Below are positions 7,953-15,058 of a stretch of DNA of 15,108 bases, in pieces (the stretch's first letter is position 1; each line of letters starts with the position of its first letter). The DNA is from Bacteroidota bacterium (GTDB lineage Bacteria > Bacteroidota > Rhodothermia > Rhodothermales > UBA10348): positions 1-15,108 of the forward strand of contig JAAZVD010000009.1 in the NCBI GenBank assembly GCA_018623785.1, read 5' to 3'. Both the position numbers and the translations under genes were made by a program. The notes below the pieces were generated by a model that was not told where the DNA came from, searched no databases, and worked only from the letters and a program-made list of their open reading frames with translations.

Positions 7953-10900
7953 CTATCGTACCCGGACTACAGGGTGGGTTACTGTGCCCGAGGACGTGGA
8001 TATTCGCACCCAGTAGGCGCCCGATGGGGCATCCAAGGCGCTCCACTCCAGCTCGTGCCGTCCGGCCGCCCTCTCCTCGTCTGTCAGCAAGGCGACGCGC
8101 CTTCCTTGGAGGTCAAAAACCTCTGCTGTGAAGCGTCCAGATACCGGAAGATCTACTGCCAGACGGATACGGTCGGTAAAGGGATTGGGCCAAGCGGACA
8201 CGACGGATACCGTTTTCGGCAGGGTTTCTTCGTCGGCTACATCCGTAACGACAGCACCGATGGGCAGCGTCCAGATACCGCGGCCATGCGTGGCTACGAC
8301 AACCTCATCATCGAGCAGTCGCAGCTGCCAGATGGAGACCGCAGGCATGCCGTTATCGGCCAAGGCCCAGGTAGCGCCGTTATCCCGGGACTCCACGATG
8401 CCAATTTCCGTAGCGGCCCAAATTACGTTCGTCCCTGGGAAGTCGAGGACATCATAGGTGGACACATCAGGAAAGCCGTTGCCCGATACCACACCCTGCA
8501 CTCCACCCAAGAAGCCACTCAAATCCTCCCACGTCTCTCCTGCGTCCGTGCTTCGGATGACCTTGGGCCTCCCCGAGTACGAAAAGGTGACGTAGATAGC
8601 GTTAGGGTTTTCGTAGCTGCTCGCAAGGCCGCTCAGCCGACCGGGCGCCCAGGACGGTGTGGGGACGGGCCGGAACGTGGCCCCATTGTCGAGGGAGCGG
8701 TGCAGGTGACCGGCATTGTCTCCTCCCGATGAGGTGGGATCCATTTCGTACCCTGCCCACACCACGTCTCCATCGGCATTTGAAACATGGACCTTGCCGC
8801 TCGAACCGGCATACCCCCATTCTTCCGAAGCGATGGCTCGAAGCTCCCAGGATTCGGCGAAGTCGGACGAGCGCCATACCCCATCTTCCCCGATGGTGTA
8901 CACGATGTCGGAATTGTCTGCGCGGGCTGACAAGCTGGTGATGAATTGGGACCCATTTCCCTGTCCCGAGTTGGCCAGCCCACTGGTGGCTCCCGAAAAG
9001 TTGATTCCGCCATCAGTGCTCCGGCGGATAGACGTCCATTGGGAGGTCGTCAGCATTTTTCGGTCATCCTGCTTGTGCCAGACAACATCGAACCCATCTC
9101 CGCCTCCGGCTCCAAACCACACCGACCCGGCGTCCGGATTCCCCAATGAGCGCCAAGAGCCATTGTCTTGTGTGCCGCCGAGGTAAATGGTGCGCCCGGG
9201 TTTCTTGTCAACCCCGTAAAACTGGGTGGTGTTGTATCCCCTGAAGCGACCGTTCCAGTTTACACCTCCGTCGTTGGAAACAAACACACCGCCATCGTTG
9301 CCGAGGACAAGGCGGAAGTCATCATCGCCTGGGCCCGTGCGGATGGAGCGCATGACATGCTGGTCCACGTGGACACCGGAGCCGATTCGTGAAAGAACCC
9401 GGTTCCCAACCTCTGCTTCGAGCCAGTTCAGGCGCAGGATGGATTCGGGCAGGTCGTCTGGATTCCACACTGCGCCATCGGCCAGGATGGGCCAGAAAAA
9501 GTAGGCAAGATCTGTACGCAGCCCGCCATCCTGCGCCAGAGCTGCGTCCGGTGTATCGCCCGTGTAGGGCCGGGCCGATATCAAGACGTACTCCCGATCG
9601 AGGTCCTCTCCATCGTACGTGCTCAGGTCGAATGCTCCGTTATCCTCGCGGTCCCTGAAGGAAACTCCCAACTGGCGATTATTGGTAATGTCCCAGACTT
9701 CGAAGGGTACCTCCACGTAATCCACGTACGGGTAATCGGCAAAGGCCACGCCGGCCTGATCGGGCGGTACGTACCGATGCGCCTTCTGGTGTTTACCCGG
9801 TCCGAAGCGCACCTCGACAGCCACCATTTGTGCTGCGGTAATCGTGCTTTCATCCTCCTCCGTGCCCAGGCGAAGGCCGCCACCCAGGTGGCTGGCCCCG
9901 AAGTTGATGAAGGACAGGAAATCTGACGTGTTTTCCTGATCCACCCCATTGAAAATGGTGCGCACCGAGGAGCCCCCGCTTTGGCGCTGCCTGTAGAGAC
10001 CGACCCCTCCCAAGAAGACCCTCTCGGGGTCCGCAGGATGGGCGTGGACCATCAGGTCATACCACCCCTGCGTGCCCGCGATGTCGGCATCCAGGGAGCC
10101 CTCGGCTGGAATGAGTTCCACCCAGCTCTCTGCACCGTCGGTCGAGACGTAGGTGGGGTCCACCCCATCGCCTGACTCGACCAGTGCATAGAGGCGCTTC
10201 GGATCCGCCGCCGACACATCAAGCTCTATGCGGGCCCCCGAGCTGGCCTCCACCAATCCAAGATTCGCACTCTGCCAACTCAGGCCGGCGTCCACCGATT
10301 TCCAGACGCCGCGTCCGTCCTCGACGGCGTACTGGGTGTCAAATGCCCCCGGCTCGGCAAGAATCTGATAAAAGCCGCGAAAGCTACTGGCTTCGAGCAC
10401 ACGCGACCATGATGCGCCACCATCCGTACTGCGCCACAAACCGGTTTGGGCCGCTGCAAGAACAAGGTTGGCATCAGTATTCGACACGATAACCCGGTTG
10501 ACAAACAGGAAATCCGTGCCGCCGCTCGTGGAGGGTAGCACATTCCATGTCAGACCACCATCCGTGGATTTCAGGATGCCGTCCCCGATGGCAGCATCCC
10601 CATTCCAGAAGCCCTCCCCCGTAGCAGCGTACAGAATATCCGGATTGGCAACAGACTGTGCGATGGATGTAATGGATAGTCGAGGCGCATCATCGGTGAG
10701 CGGCGTCCAGGTAACACCTGCGTCCGTTGTGCGCCAGATGCCACCTCCCACGGATCCTGCCAGAAAAGTGTTTCCTGTGGGGTCGTTCGCATCGATGACC
10801 AGCCCCCGTGTTCGCCCGCCCACATTGCCTGGACCCCGCTCCGTCCAGGGAAGATCGATCGCGGCTCCCTTGCGTGCAGCGCGCAGGGCGTTGAGCGCAA

Positions 10901-11114
10901 GCTTGCGGTACCCAGCCCGGTATCCGGAGTCCTCTTTGCCCTCGGGCACGGTAATACCGTGAAAGTGCCGGGCAAATTCGTCAGGGAACCCGAACCGCGG
11001 AGCATCCGGCGTATGATCCAGGGGTTGCCCAGTGTACATCATGGAAAGGGCTAAGAGAGGGGCCATGGCCATGAGGAGCAGGCGAAGGGCCGAGCGAGGA
11101 GTTATCCGAGACAT
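7953..11114 (-). CDS. Secreted Asp-box (sortilin/BNR-like) beta-propeller protein with T9SS type A sorting domain
   Basis: The protein has 1053 residues. An N-terminal hydrophobic signal (about 10-26, ALRLLLMAMAPLLALSMMY) has no lipobox. At least ten Asp-box repeats follow, for example RTTDAGVTWT (128-137), KSTDGGLTWN, RSTDGGASWS, KSVDAGLSWQ, FVSNDGGVNWN, RSSDFAESWE, RSTDAGETWE and ESRDNGATWA, on one or two VPS10/exo-sialidase-like propellers. About residues 395-575 interrupt the repeats with an unrelated segment. The C-terminus (about 970-1053) is a classic Por secretion tail: SAWPNPFTDRIRLAVDL, EVFDLQGRRV, SGAYWVRIST. It is normally removed after outer-membrane translocation by the T9SS, so the protein is likely surface-bound or released. 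Asp-box propellers occur in glycosidases, adhesins and binding proteins, and I see no catalytic signature, so the substrate is unknown. It is divergent from the M14 peptidase gene. The ATG at 11114 is the start. Confidence 0.92.
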   Translation of the reverse strand: MSRITPRSALRLLLMAMAPLLALSMMYTGQPLDHTPDAPRFGFPDEFARHFHGITVPEGKEDSGYRAGYRKLALNALRAARKGAAIDLPWTERGPGNVGGRTRGLVIDANDPTGNTFLAGSVGGGIWRTTDAGVTWTPLTDDAPRLSITSIAQSVANPDILYAATGEGFWNGDAAIGDGILKSTDGGLTWNVLPSTSGGTDFLFVNRVIVSNTDANLVLAAAQTGLWRSTDGGASWSRVLEASSFRGFYQILAEPGAFDTQYAVEDGRGVWKSVDAGLSWQSANLGLVEASSGARIELDVSAADPKRLYALVESGDGVDPTYVSTDGAESWVELIPAEGSLDADIAGTQGWYDLMVHAHPADPERVFLGGVGLYRQRQSGGSSVRTIFNGVDQENTSDFLSFINFGASHLGGGLRLGTEEDESTITAAQMVAVEVRFGPGKHQKAHRYVPPDQAGVAFADYPYVDYVEVPFEVWDITNNRQLGVSFRDREDNGAFDLSTYDGEDLDREYVLISARPYTGDTPDAALAQDGGLRTDLAYFFWPILADGAVWNPDDLPESILRLNWLEAEVGNRVLSRIGSGVHVDQHVMRSIRTGPGDDDFRLVLGNDGGVFVSNDGGVNWNGRFRGYNTTQFYGVDKKPGRTIYLGGTQDNGSWRSLGNPDAGSVWFGAGGGDGFDVVWHKQDDRKMLTTSQWTSIRRSTDGGINFSGATSGLANSGQGNGSQFITSLSARADNSDIVYTIGEDGVWRSSDFAESWELRAIASEEWGYAGSSGKVHVSNADGDVVWAGYEMDPTSSGGDNAGHLHRSLDNGATFRPVPTPSWAPGRLSGLASSYENPNAIYVTFSYSGRPKVIRSTDAGETWEDLSGFLGGVQGVVSGNGFPDVSTYDVLDFPGTNVIWAATEIGIVESRDNGATWALADNGMPAVSIWQLRLLDDEVVVATHGRGIWTLPIGAVVTDVADEETLPKTVSVVSAWPNPFTDRIRLAVDLPVSGRFTAEVFDLQGRRVALLTDEERAAGRHELEWSALDAPSGAYWVRISTSSGTVTHPVVRVR
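9390..9932 (-). other. Non-propeller insertion inside the T9SS Asp-box protein (about residues 395-575)
   Basis: This stretch has no Asp boxes. It is rich in acidic and aromatic residues, with recognisable blocks VAVEVRFGPGKHQKAHRY, VDYVEVPFEVWDITNNR and LGVSFRDREDNGAFDL. I recall similar text in large secreted proteins of Bacteroidota relatives but cannot name a family. It sits between one propeller half (Asp boxes to about 380) and the next (starting about 600). Confidence 0.6.
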
Positions 11115-11167
11115 CGTGGGGACAGGAATAGGTGGGCAGGATTGCGCAGCACGATCCGGGCGGCTAA

Positions 11168-11185
11168 GTTCATCTCGCCATGAAC
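11168..11185. promoter_or_regulatory. Inverted repeat GTTCAT-N6-ATGAAC between divergent secreted-protein genes
   Basis: Two perfect 6-bp arms with a CTCGCC spacer lie in the 155-bp gap between the T9SS propeller gene (starts 11114, minus) and the M14 peptidase gene (starts 11270, plus). A dimeric regulator bound here could control both genes. Neither promoter is clear; the best plus-strand AT-rich stretch is TTAATCTAGG near 11219. Confidence 0.4.
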
Positions 11186-11269
11186 AGGTCCACGGTGCTC
11201 GCCCCGCGATCAGAGCGTTAATCTAGGCATCCTGTCTCATCTTCTCTCCTTTTTTCAATTCCAGTGCCC

Positions 11270-13804
11270 ATGCGTTCCGTTTCCTTCCTGGTGCTCGTCC
11301 TCTTCGCAGCTCTCGGCGCCCAACCTGCAACTGCGCAGACCGTCACATCCCCTGCGGCCTATCTGGGCTATGAGCTTGGCGAGCAATTTTCCCCCCACCA
11401 TCGGGTAGTTGGATACTTTGAGCGCGTTTCAAAGGAAAGCGATCGGGTCCACCTTATGGTGTACGGAGAGTCCAACGAGGGCCGCCCTTTGGTGGCAGCG
11501 GTCATTTCCACGCCCGAGAACCTGGCCAACATTCGACAGATCCGCGAGGATAATTTGCGCCGCGCCCACATGAAGGAAGGGGAGTCATCGGACAGCAAAA
11601 AGGCCATCGTGTGGCTCTCCTACAATGTGCACGGCAACGAGTCAAGCAGCTCGGAGGCCGCTATGGCTACGTTGTACCGGCTTGCCGACCCTGCCGACGA
11701 CTGGGTCTCGTCCTGGCTGCGGCATACCGTAATCATCATGGACCCGATGCTTAACCCAGACGGCCGCGACCGCTATGTAAATTGGTTCAAGATGGTCGTT
11801 GGTGAACGCTCGGATGCAGATCCATTGGCGGTTGAGCACAGTGAGCCCTGGCCCGGGGGACGCACGAATCACTATTACTTTGATCTGAACCGGGACTGGT
11901 CCTGGCAAACGCAGGTAGAGACGGTACAGCGCATGCGGCTCTACAGGGATTGGATGCCCCACGTGCATGTGGACTTTCATGAGCAGGGGGTCGATGCACC
12001 GTATTACTTTGCGCCTGCTGCCGAGCCGATTCACGAGGAAGTGACGGCCTGGCAGCGGGAACTGCAGCAGCTCATGGGCCGCAATCACGCGCGCTATTTC
12101 GACCGGGAAGGTTGGCTCTACTTTACCAAAGAGTCCTTTGACATCCTATATCCGGGCTATGGGGAATCCTTTCCCATGTTCAATGGGGCTATCGGCATGA
12201 CCTACGAGCAGGCCGGTCACAGTCGGGCCGGCCTTGGCATTGAAACCGCCCTCGGAGATACCCTTACCCTGCGGGACCGGTTGACCCACCATACGACAGC
12301 TGGGCTGTCCACGATCGAGGTTGCAGCACTACACCACGAGCGCATCGTAGATGAGTTTGCTGCCTATTTTGACCGCGCCGTCGCCGATCCTCCGGGTGCC
12401 TACGCCTCTTATGTAGTGCGAGCCTCCTCTCCCGGCCGCCGGGAGGCCCGTCTGGCTGAACACCTTGATCGCCTGGGAATCGAATACGGCAGATTAGCAT
12501 CGGAGGCCCGCGTCGAGGGAATGGATTACCGTACGGGCCGGGTGGGACGTCACGAGATTGCTGCCGGCGACCTGGTCATTCCGGCGGCGCAGCCGAGGGC
12601 GGTGCTTACTCGGGTGCTCTTTGATCCCGAGGTGGTGCTCTCCGATACTCTGACCTATGATATTACTGGCTGGGCTCTTCCCTTTGCCTATGACGTGGAT
12701 GCGGTAGCCGTCAAGCAACCTTTGGAGACGGGTGGGTGGATGGAACCGGTGCCCGCAACGCCATACGTGTTCGATCAGCCTTACGCGTGGGTCGCGCCCT
12801 GGGACGATACCGGCGATGCAGCCTACCTGGCAGCCCTCTTGAAAGAAGGCGTCATTGTTCGGCGCAACGACAACCCCTTTTCGGTTGGCGAGGCCACGTT
12901 CGGTCGTGGTGCCATCATCGTGACGCGAAGGAACAACGAGCGCTTTGGAGAGGACCTCGAGCCGATGTTGACCCGCCTGGCTGCGGCACACCAGCAGGCA
13001 CTGACACCCATAGAAACGGGCTTCGTGGACACGGGCAATGATCTGGGCTCATCCCGGGTTCGCGCCATGAAGCCGCCGCGCGTCGGCATGCCCTTTGGCG
13101 CCCCCCTGGGTTCGGCCAGCATCGGAGAGGTCTGGCACTGGTTCGATCAGGTGGTCTCTTATCCACTGACACGTTTTCCGGCCGATCGGTTTGCCACCAT
13201 GGATCTGAATGAGTTTGATGTACTCATCCTGCCCTCGGCATCCTATGGCTCCGTACTTGGGGAGGCCGGTCTGAAACGGTTGCAGGAGTGGGTGCGGTCG
13301 GGAGGGGGGCGCGTAGTGGCCATCGATCGCGCTGCCTCCTGGTTGGCCGGTAACGAAGGGATAGCACTAAGCATGAAGTCATCCGATTCGGAGCCGGACA
13401 GCGTCGGACAGGCGCGTGCTCGCACGCGCCAATTTGCCGACCGGAATCGGGACCGCGCACCGGACAGTAATCCGGGCGCCGTGTATCGAGTGGATGTGGA
13501 TGAGACCCACCCACTGGCCTTTGGATTCAGTCAGGAGACGTTTGTCTTGCGGGACGGGTCGGACCATCCAGCCATCATGACCGATGAGGGAAGTTGGAAT
13601 GTGGGTATCATCCAAACGGATGGCCGCGTTTCCGGTCACACAGGATACCGCGCCGAGGAACGGCTCGAAGGGTCGCTTGCCTTTGGCGTGCAATCCGACG
13701 GAGCGGGTGAATGGGTTTTCCTGATGGATAATCCGCTATTCAGGGGGTTTTGGCAGTCCGGGCTTCAGCTGTTTGCCAACGCTGTATTCATGGCAGGGCA
13801 GTAG
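11270..13804 (+). CDS. Secreted M14-family zinc carboxypeptidase with C-terminal amidotransferase-like domain
   Basis: The protein is 844 residues from ATG 11270; a GTG at 11264 would add two. The N-terminus is a signal peptide (MRSVSFLVLVLFAALGAQPA, then TAQ). The M14 peptidase domain spans about 40-350. Zinc ligands are H121 and E124 (NVHGNESSSSE) and H237 (VHVDFHEQG), substrate-binding blocks are NPDGRDRY (about 162-169) and DLNRDW (N207/R208), and the catalytic Glu is E313 (GMTYEQAG). The C-terminal half contains a class I glutamine-amidotransferase-like fold at about 604-698 (FDVLILPSASYG, LKRLQEWVRSGGGRVVAID). It has no Cys at the usual nucleophile position, so it is probably structural or binding. 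The family hydrolyses C-terminal residues of peptides outside the cytoplasm. There is no T9SS tail, so it is periplasmic or exported by another route. The gene ends in TAG, 39 bp from a convergent gene. Confidence 0.93.
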   Translation: MRSVSFLVLVLFAALGAQPATAQTVTSPAAYLGYELGEQFSPHHRVVGYFERVSKESDRVHLMVYGESNEGRPLVAAVISTPENLANIRQIREDNLRRAHMKEGESSDSKKAIVWLSYNVHGNESSSSEAAMATLYRLADPADDWVSSWLRHTVIIMDPMLNPDGRDRYVNWFKMVVGERSDADPLAVEHSEPWPGGRTNHYYFDLNRDWSWQTQVETVQRMRLYRDWMPHVHVDFHEQGVDAPYYFAPAAEPIHEEVTAWQRELQQLMGRNHARYFDREGWLYFTKESFDILYPGYGESFPMFNGAIGMTYEQAGHSRAGLGIETALGDTLTLRDRLTHHTTAGLSTIEVAALHHERIVDEFAAYFDRAVADPPGAYASYVVRASSPGRREARLAEHLDRLGIEYGRLASEARVEGMDYRTGRVGRHEIAAGDLVIPAAQPRAVLTRVLFDPEVVLSDTLTYDITGWALPFAYDVDAVAVKQPLETGGWMEPVPATPYVFDQPYAWVAPWDDTGDAAYLAALLKEGVIVRRNDNPFSVGEATFGRGAIIVTRRNNERFGEDLEPMLTRLAAAHQQALTPIETGFVDTGNDLGSSRVRAMKPPRVGMPFGAPLGSASIGEVWHWFDQVVSYPLTRFPADRFATMDLNEFDVLILPSASYGSVLGEAGLKRLQEWVRSGGGRVVAIDRAASWLAGNEGIALSMKSSDSEPDSVGQARARTRQFADRNRDRAPDSNPGAVYRVDVDETHPLAFGFSQETFVLRDGSDHPAIMTDEGSWNVGIIQTDGRVSGHTGYRAEERLEGSLAFGVQSDGAGEWVFLMDNPLFRGFWQSGLQLFANAVFMAGQ

Positions 13805-13843
13805 CCGCCGGGGACGGCCCCTGTCAGCGCCCAGGTCAAAGCA

Positions 13844-14140
13844 TCAGGGGGCTGCGGCCATCAGAATTGCATAGGCCATGGCCAGAATATCGGCCATGAT
13901 CAGCAGGAAGAGGACGATTACCTCAAGAATCGAGAAGTGTCGGCGCGCCTCGTAGGCGCGCCGCATCTCCCGGGAGCGTATGAACCCGCGACCGTCATTC
14001 ATCCGCAGAATGAAGATCTGCAGAATGATGGCGCTGCCTGTCAACCATACCCACGTTACCTCCTCGATAACAGGCATGATGACACCTGCCACACCGATCG
14101 GGGCCACCATCCAGAAGACCACTGGTGCCGGCAGGCCCAC
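13844..14140 (-). CDS. Small three-helix membrane protein, unknown function (start uncertain)
   Basis: From GTG 14140 the product has 98 residues. It shows three hydrophobic segments: about 5-25 (APVVFWMVAPIGVAGVIMPV), about 28-46 (VTWVWLTGSAIILQIFIL), and about 72-96 (ILEVIVLFLLIMADILAMAY, then AILMAAA). A basic stretch about 47-68 (RMNDGRGFIRSREMRRAYEA) between helices two and three probably faces the cytoplasm. I do not recognise a family. The GTG is the only start that keeps helix 1 without crossing a stop; ATG 14110 would cut into it. In the same frame upstream, past a TAA at 14167-14165, a 21-codon ORF begins with ATG 14230, and the codons after that TAA (RKRRADRKVGLPAP) look like a cytoplasmic lead-in, so the native start may be 14230 and the gene interrupted. 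It is convergent with the M14 peptidase gene. Confidence 0.65.
   Translation of the reverse strand: MGLPAPVVFWMVAPIGVAGVIMPVIEEVTWVWLTGSAIILQIFILRMNDGRGFIRSREMRRAYEARRHFSILEVIVLFLLIMADILAMAYAILMAAAP
13941..13963. repeat. Strong GC hairpin: CGGCGCGCCT-CGT-AGGCGCGCCG
   Basis: Perfect 10-bp arms with a 3-nt loop lie inside the coding region of the small membrane protein, where they encode the basic inter-helix stretch RRAYEARR. The 8-mer GGCGCGCC at the core of each arm occurs again at 14150-14157 just upstream of the gene. Confidence 0.7.
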
Positions 14141-14164
14141 CTTCCTGTCGGCGCGCCGTTTGCG

Positions 14165-14230
14165 TTATTTGGCGCCTCGCGAGGCGCAACGGGCTAATTT
14201 ACTGTCCAGATCAGTTGCTGCCGTTTTCAT
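14165..14230 (-). pseudogene. Possible 5' end of the small membrane protein gene, cut off by TAA (or a 21-aa leader ORF)
   Basis: ATG 14230 opens 21 codons (MKTAATDLDSKLARCASRGA, then K) ending at TAA 14167-14165, in frame with the membrane protein that follows. Eight codons separate the TAA from the GTG at 14140. A candidate promoter at 14293-14284 would give this ATG a leader of about 50 nt, but about 140 nt for the GTG. It is either a nonsense-interrupted gene start or a short upstream ORF; at this length coding status cannot be shown. Confidence 0.4.
14172..14187. repeat. 16-bp perfect palindrome GCGCCTCGCGAGGCGC
   Basis: It lies at the 3' end of the 21-codon ORF, immediately before the TAA. 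Outer flanks CCGTTTGCG and CGCAACGG extend the symmetry imperfectly. It resembles the hairpin at 13941-13963 (both have GGCGC plus CCTCG arms), and with CGGCGCGCCG at 14149-14158 it forms a cluster of GC palindromes. No U-run follows on either strand, so a rho-independent terminator is unlikely. Confidence 0.7.
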
Positions 14231-14269
14231 CAATGGGCTCGGGTAGAAATGGAATGCATGGTATACCGC

Positions 14270-14293
14270 GTGCAAGTATTGCACCCAATATAG
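14270..14293 (-). promoter_or_regulatory. Candidate promoter with inverted repeat for the small membrane protein gene
   Basis: On the minus strand CTATATTGGG (14293-14284) equals the 10-mer in front of the sigma-54 regulator gene. It runs directly into GTGCAA-TAC-TTGCAC (14284-14270), a perfect 6-bp-arm inverted repeat that would cover the transcription start or the start of the leader. There is no good -35 hexamer upstream. It lies just past the stop codon of the NUDIX gene. Confidence 0.35.
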
Positions 14294-14299
14294 AAAAGG

Positions 14300-14941
14300 T
14301 CAGGGGTGGGTAACCACCAGTTTGTGTTCAATGCGGCCCAGCAGCCGAACCAGGGTGTCGTGCCCAAGGCGCTTTTTCGCTTTCTGTAGACCGAACCACT
14401 TTACCTTGGTAATCTGCTCGGACCGCTGCGGCACAAATGATGAGGCCGTAGTCGTCATATGATACCAGTGGGTGGTCTTGACAATGAACCGGTCTTTTTC
14501 CACAAACCCATGGACGGTCGTATCCAGGAAGGAGTGTACCTCTACCTGTCCGATTCCCAACTCTTCCATGACTTCTCGGCGGGCGCAGTCTTCAATACCC
14601 TCGCCTTTGTCCCGCTTACCCTTGGGGATATCCCAGCGTCCCTTCCGATAAATGAGCAGAACCTTCAGCTTTCGCCGGCCCATACGCGTTACCACACCGC
14701 CGCCGGCCATCATTCCCTTTGGACGCCGATAGGGCTTACGATTCAGAATGGCTGCTTTCGGGATGCCGTGAACCTGGCCGCTCAACGTGGCTGGAATTCG
14801 CGTGGCGTCTACGACATACACGTTTCCTCGCCGATCCTTTTTGGCCATAGCCAGGCTTCGATACAGCCTGGATGCATCGAAGGCATCGGATTCAACCCCT
14901 CCTTTGATCTCTTCCGGGGAGGCAACGTAAAAGTACAGCAT
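14300..14941 (-). CDS. NUDIX hydrolase with N-terminal extension domain
   Basis: The protein is 213 residues from ATG 14941. The exact Nudix box GX5EX7REUXEEXGU is present at about 108-130 (GKRDKGEGIEDCARREVMEE, then LGI), following the usual GRWDIPKG strand, so the Mg2+-binding REVMEE helix is intact and nucleoside-diphosphate-linked substrates should be cleaved. About the first 75 residues form a separate N-terminal segment (MLYFYVASPEEIKGG, VYVVDATRIPATL), as in some Rhodothermota/Bacteroidota Nudix proteins. Substrate cannot be predicted. The frame is open back to GTG 15094 (264 residues), but that extension crosses a 17-bp tandem repeat whose period is not a multiple of three and reads as basic, low-complexity text, so I prefer 14941. 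It is co-directional with the small membrane gene, 159 bp upstream of it. Confidence 0.9.
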   Translation of the reverse strand: MLYFYVASPEEIKGGVESDAFDASRLYRSLAMAKKDRRGNVYVVDATRIPATLSGQVHGIPKAAILNRKPYRRPKGMMAGGGVVTRMGRRKLKVLLIYRKGRWDIPKGKRDKGEGIEDCARREVMEELGIGQVEVHSFLDTTVHGFVEKDRFIVKTTHWYHMTTTASSFVPQRSEQITKVKWFGLQKAKKRLGHDTLVRLLGRIEHKLVVTHP

Positions 14942-14987
14942 GGGATGCGTCTTGATAGCGGACTCTCCTAGCGTTTCGGGTTGGATG

Positions 14988-15058
14988 GGATCCTCTGACA
15001 GCGTGGATCTTCTGACCGTGAGGATTTTTTTACGGCGTGGATTTTTTATGGCGTGGAT
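14988..15058 (-). repeat. Degenerate 17-bp tandem repeat upstream of the NUDIX gene
   Basis: Read on the minus strand, units begin ATCC at 15058, 15042, 15025, 15008 and 14991, spaced 16, 17, 17 and 17 bp. The unit is ATCCACGCCRT followed by an A-rich or CAGARG tail: ATCCACGCCAT, ATCCACGCCGT, ATCCTCACGGT, ATCCACGCTGT, then a degraded copy. A further CCACGCCGT lies near 15090. It ends about 50 bp before the NUDIX ATG, so it is either a regulator-binding array or simple repeat expansion. Confidence 0.65.

Noticed and set aside
7974..8732. 252-aa open frame on the plus strand
   Set aside because: It is antisense to the Asp-box repeats and T9SS tail of the real minus-strand gene and resembles no family.
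2756..14167. Reassignment of TAG/TAA to glutamine, which would repair both interrupted genes
   Set aside because: The M14 peptidase gene (TAG at 13802-13804) and the T9SS propeller gene (TAG at 7955-7953) end in TAG exactly at natural family C-termini, so TAG works as a stop here.
14988..15058. CRISPR array
   Set aside because: The repeats are contiguous 17-bp units with no spacers, and no cas gene is visible.
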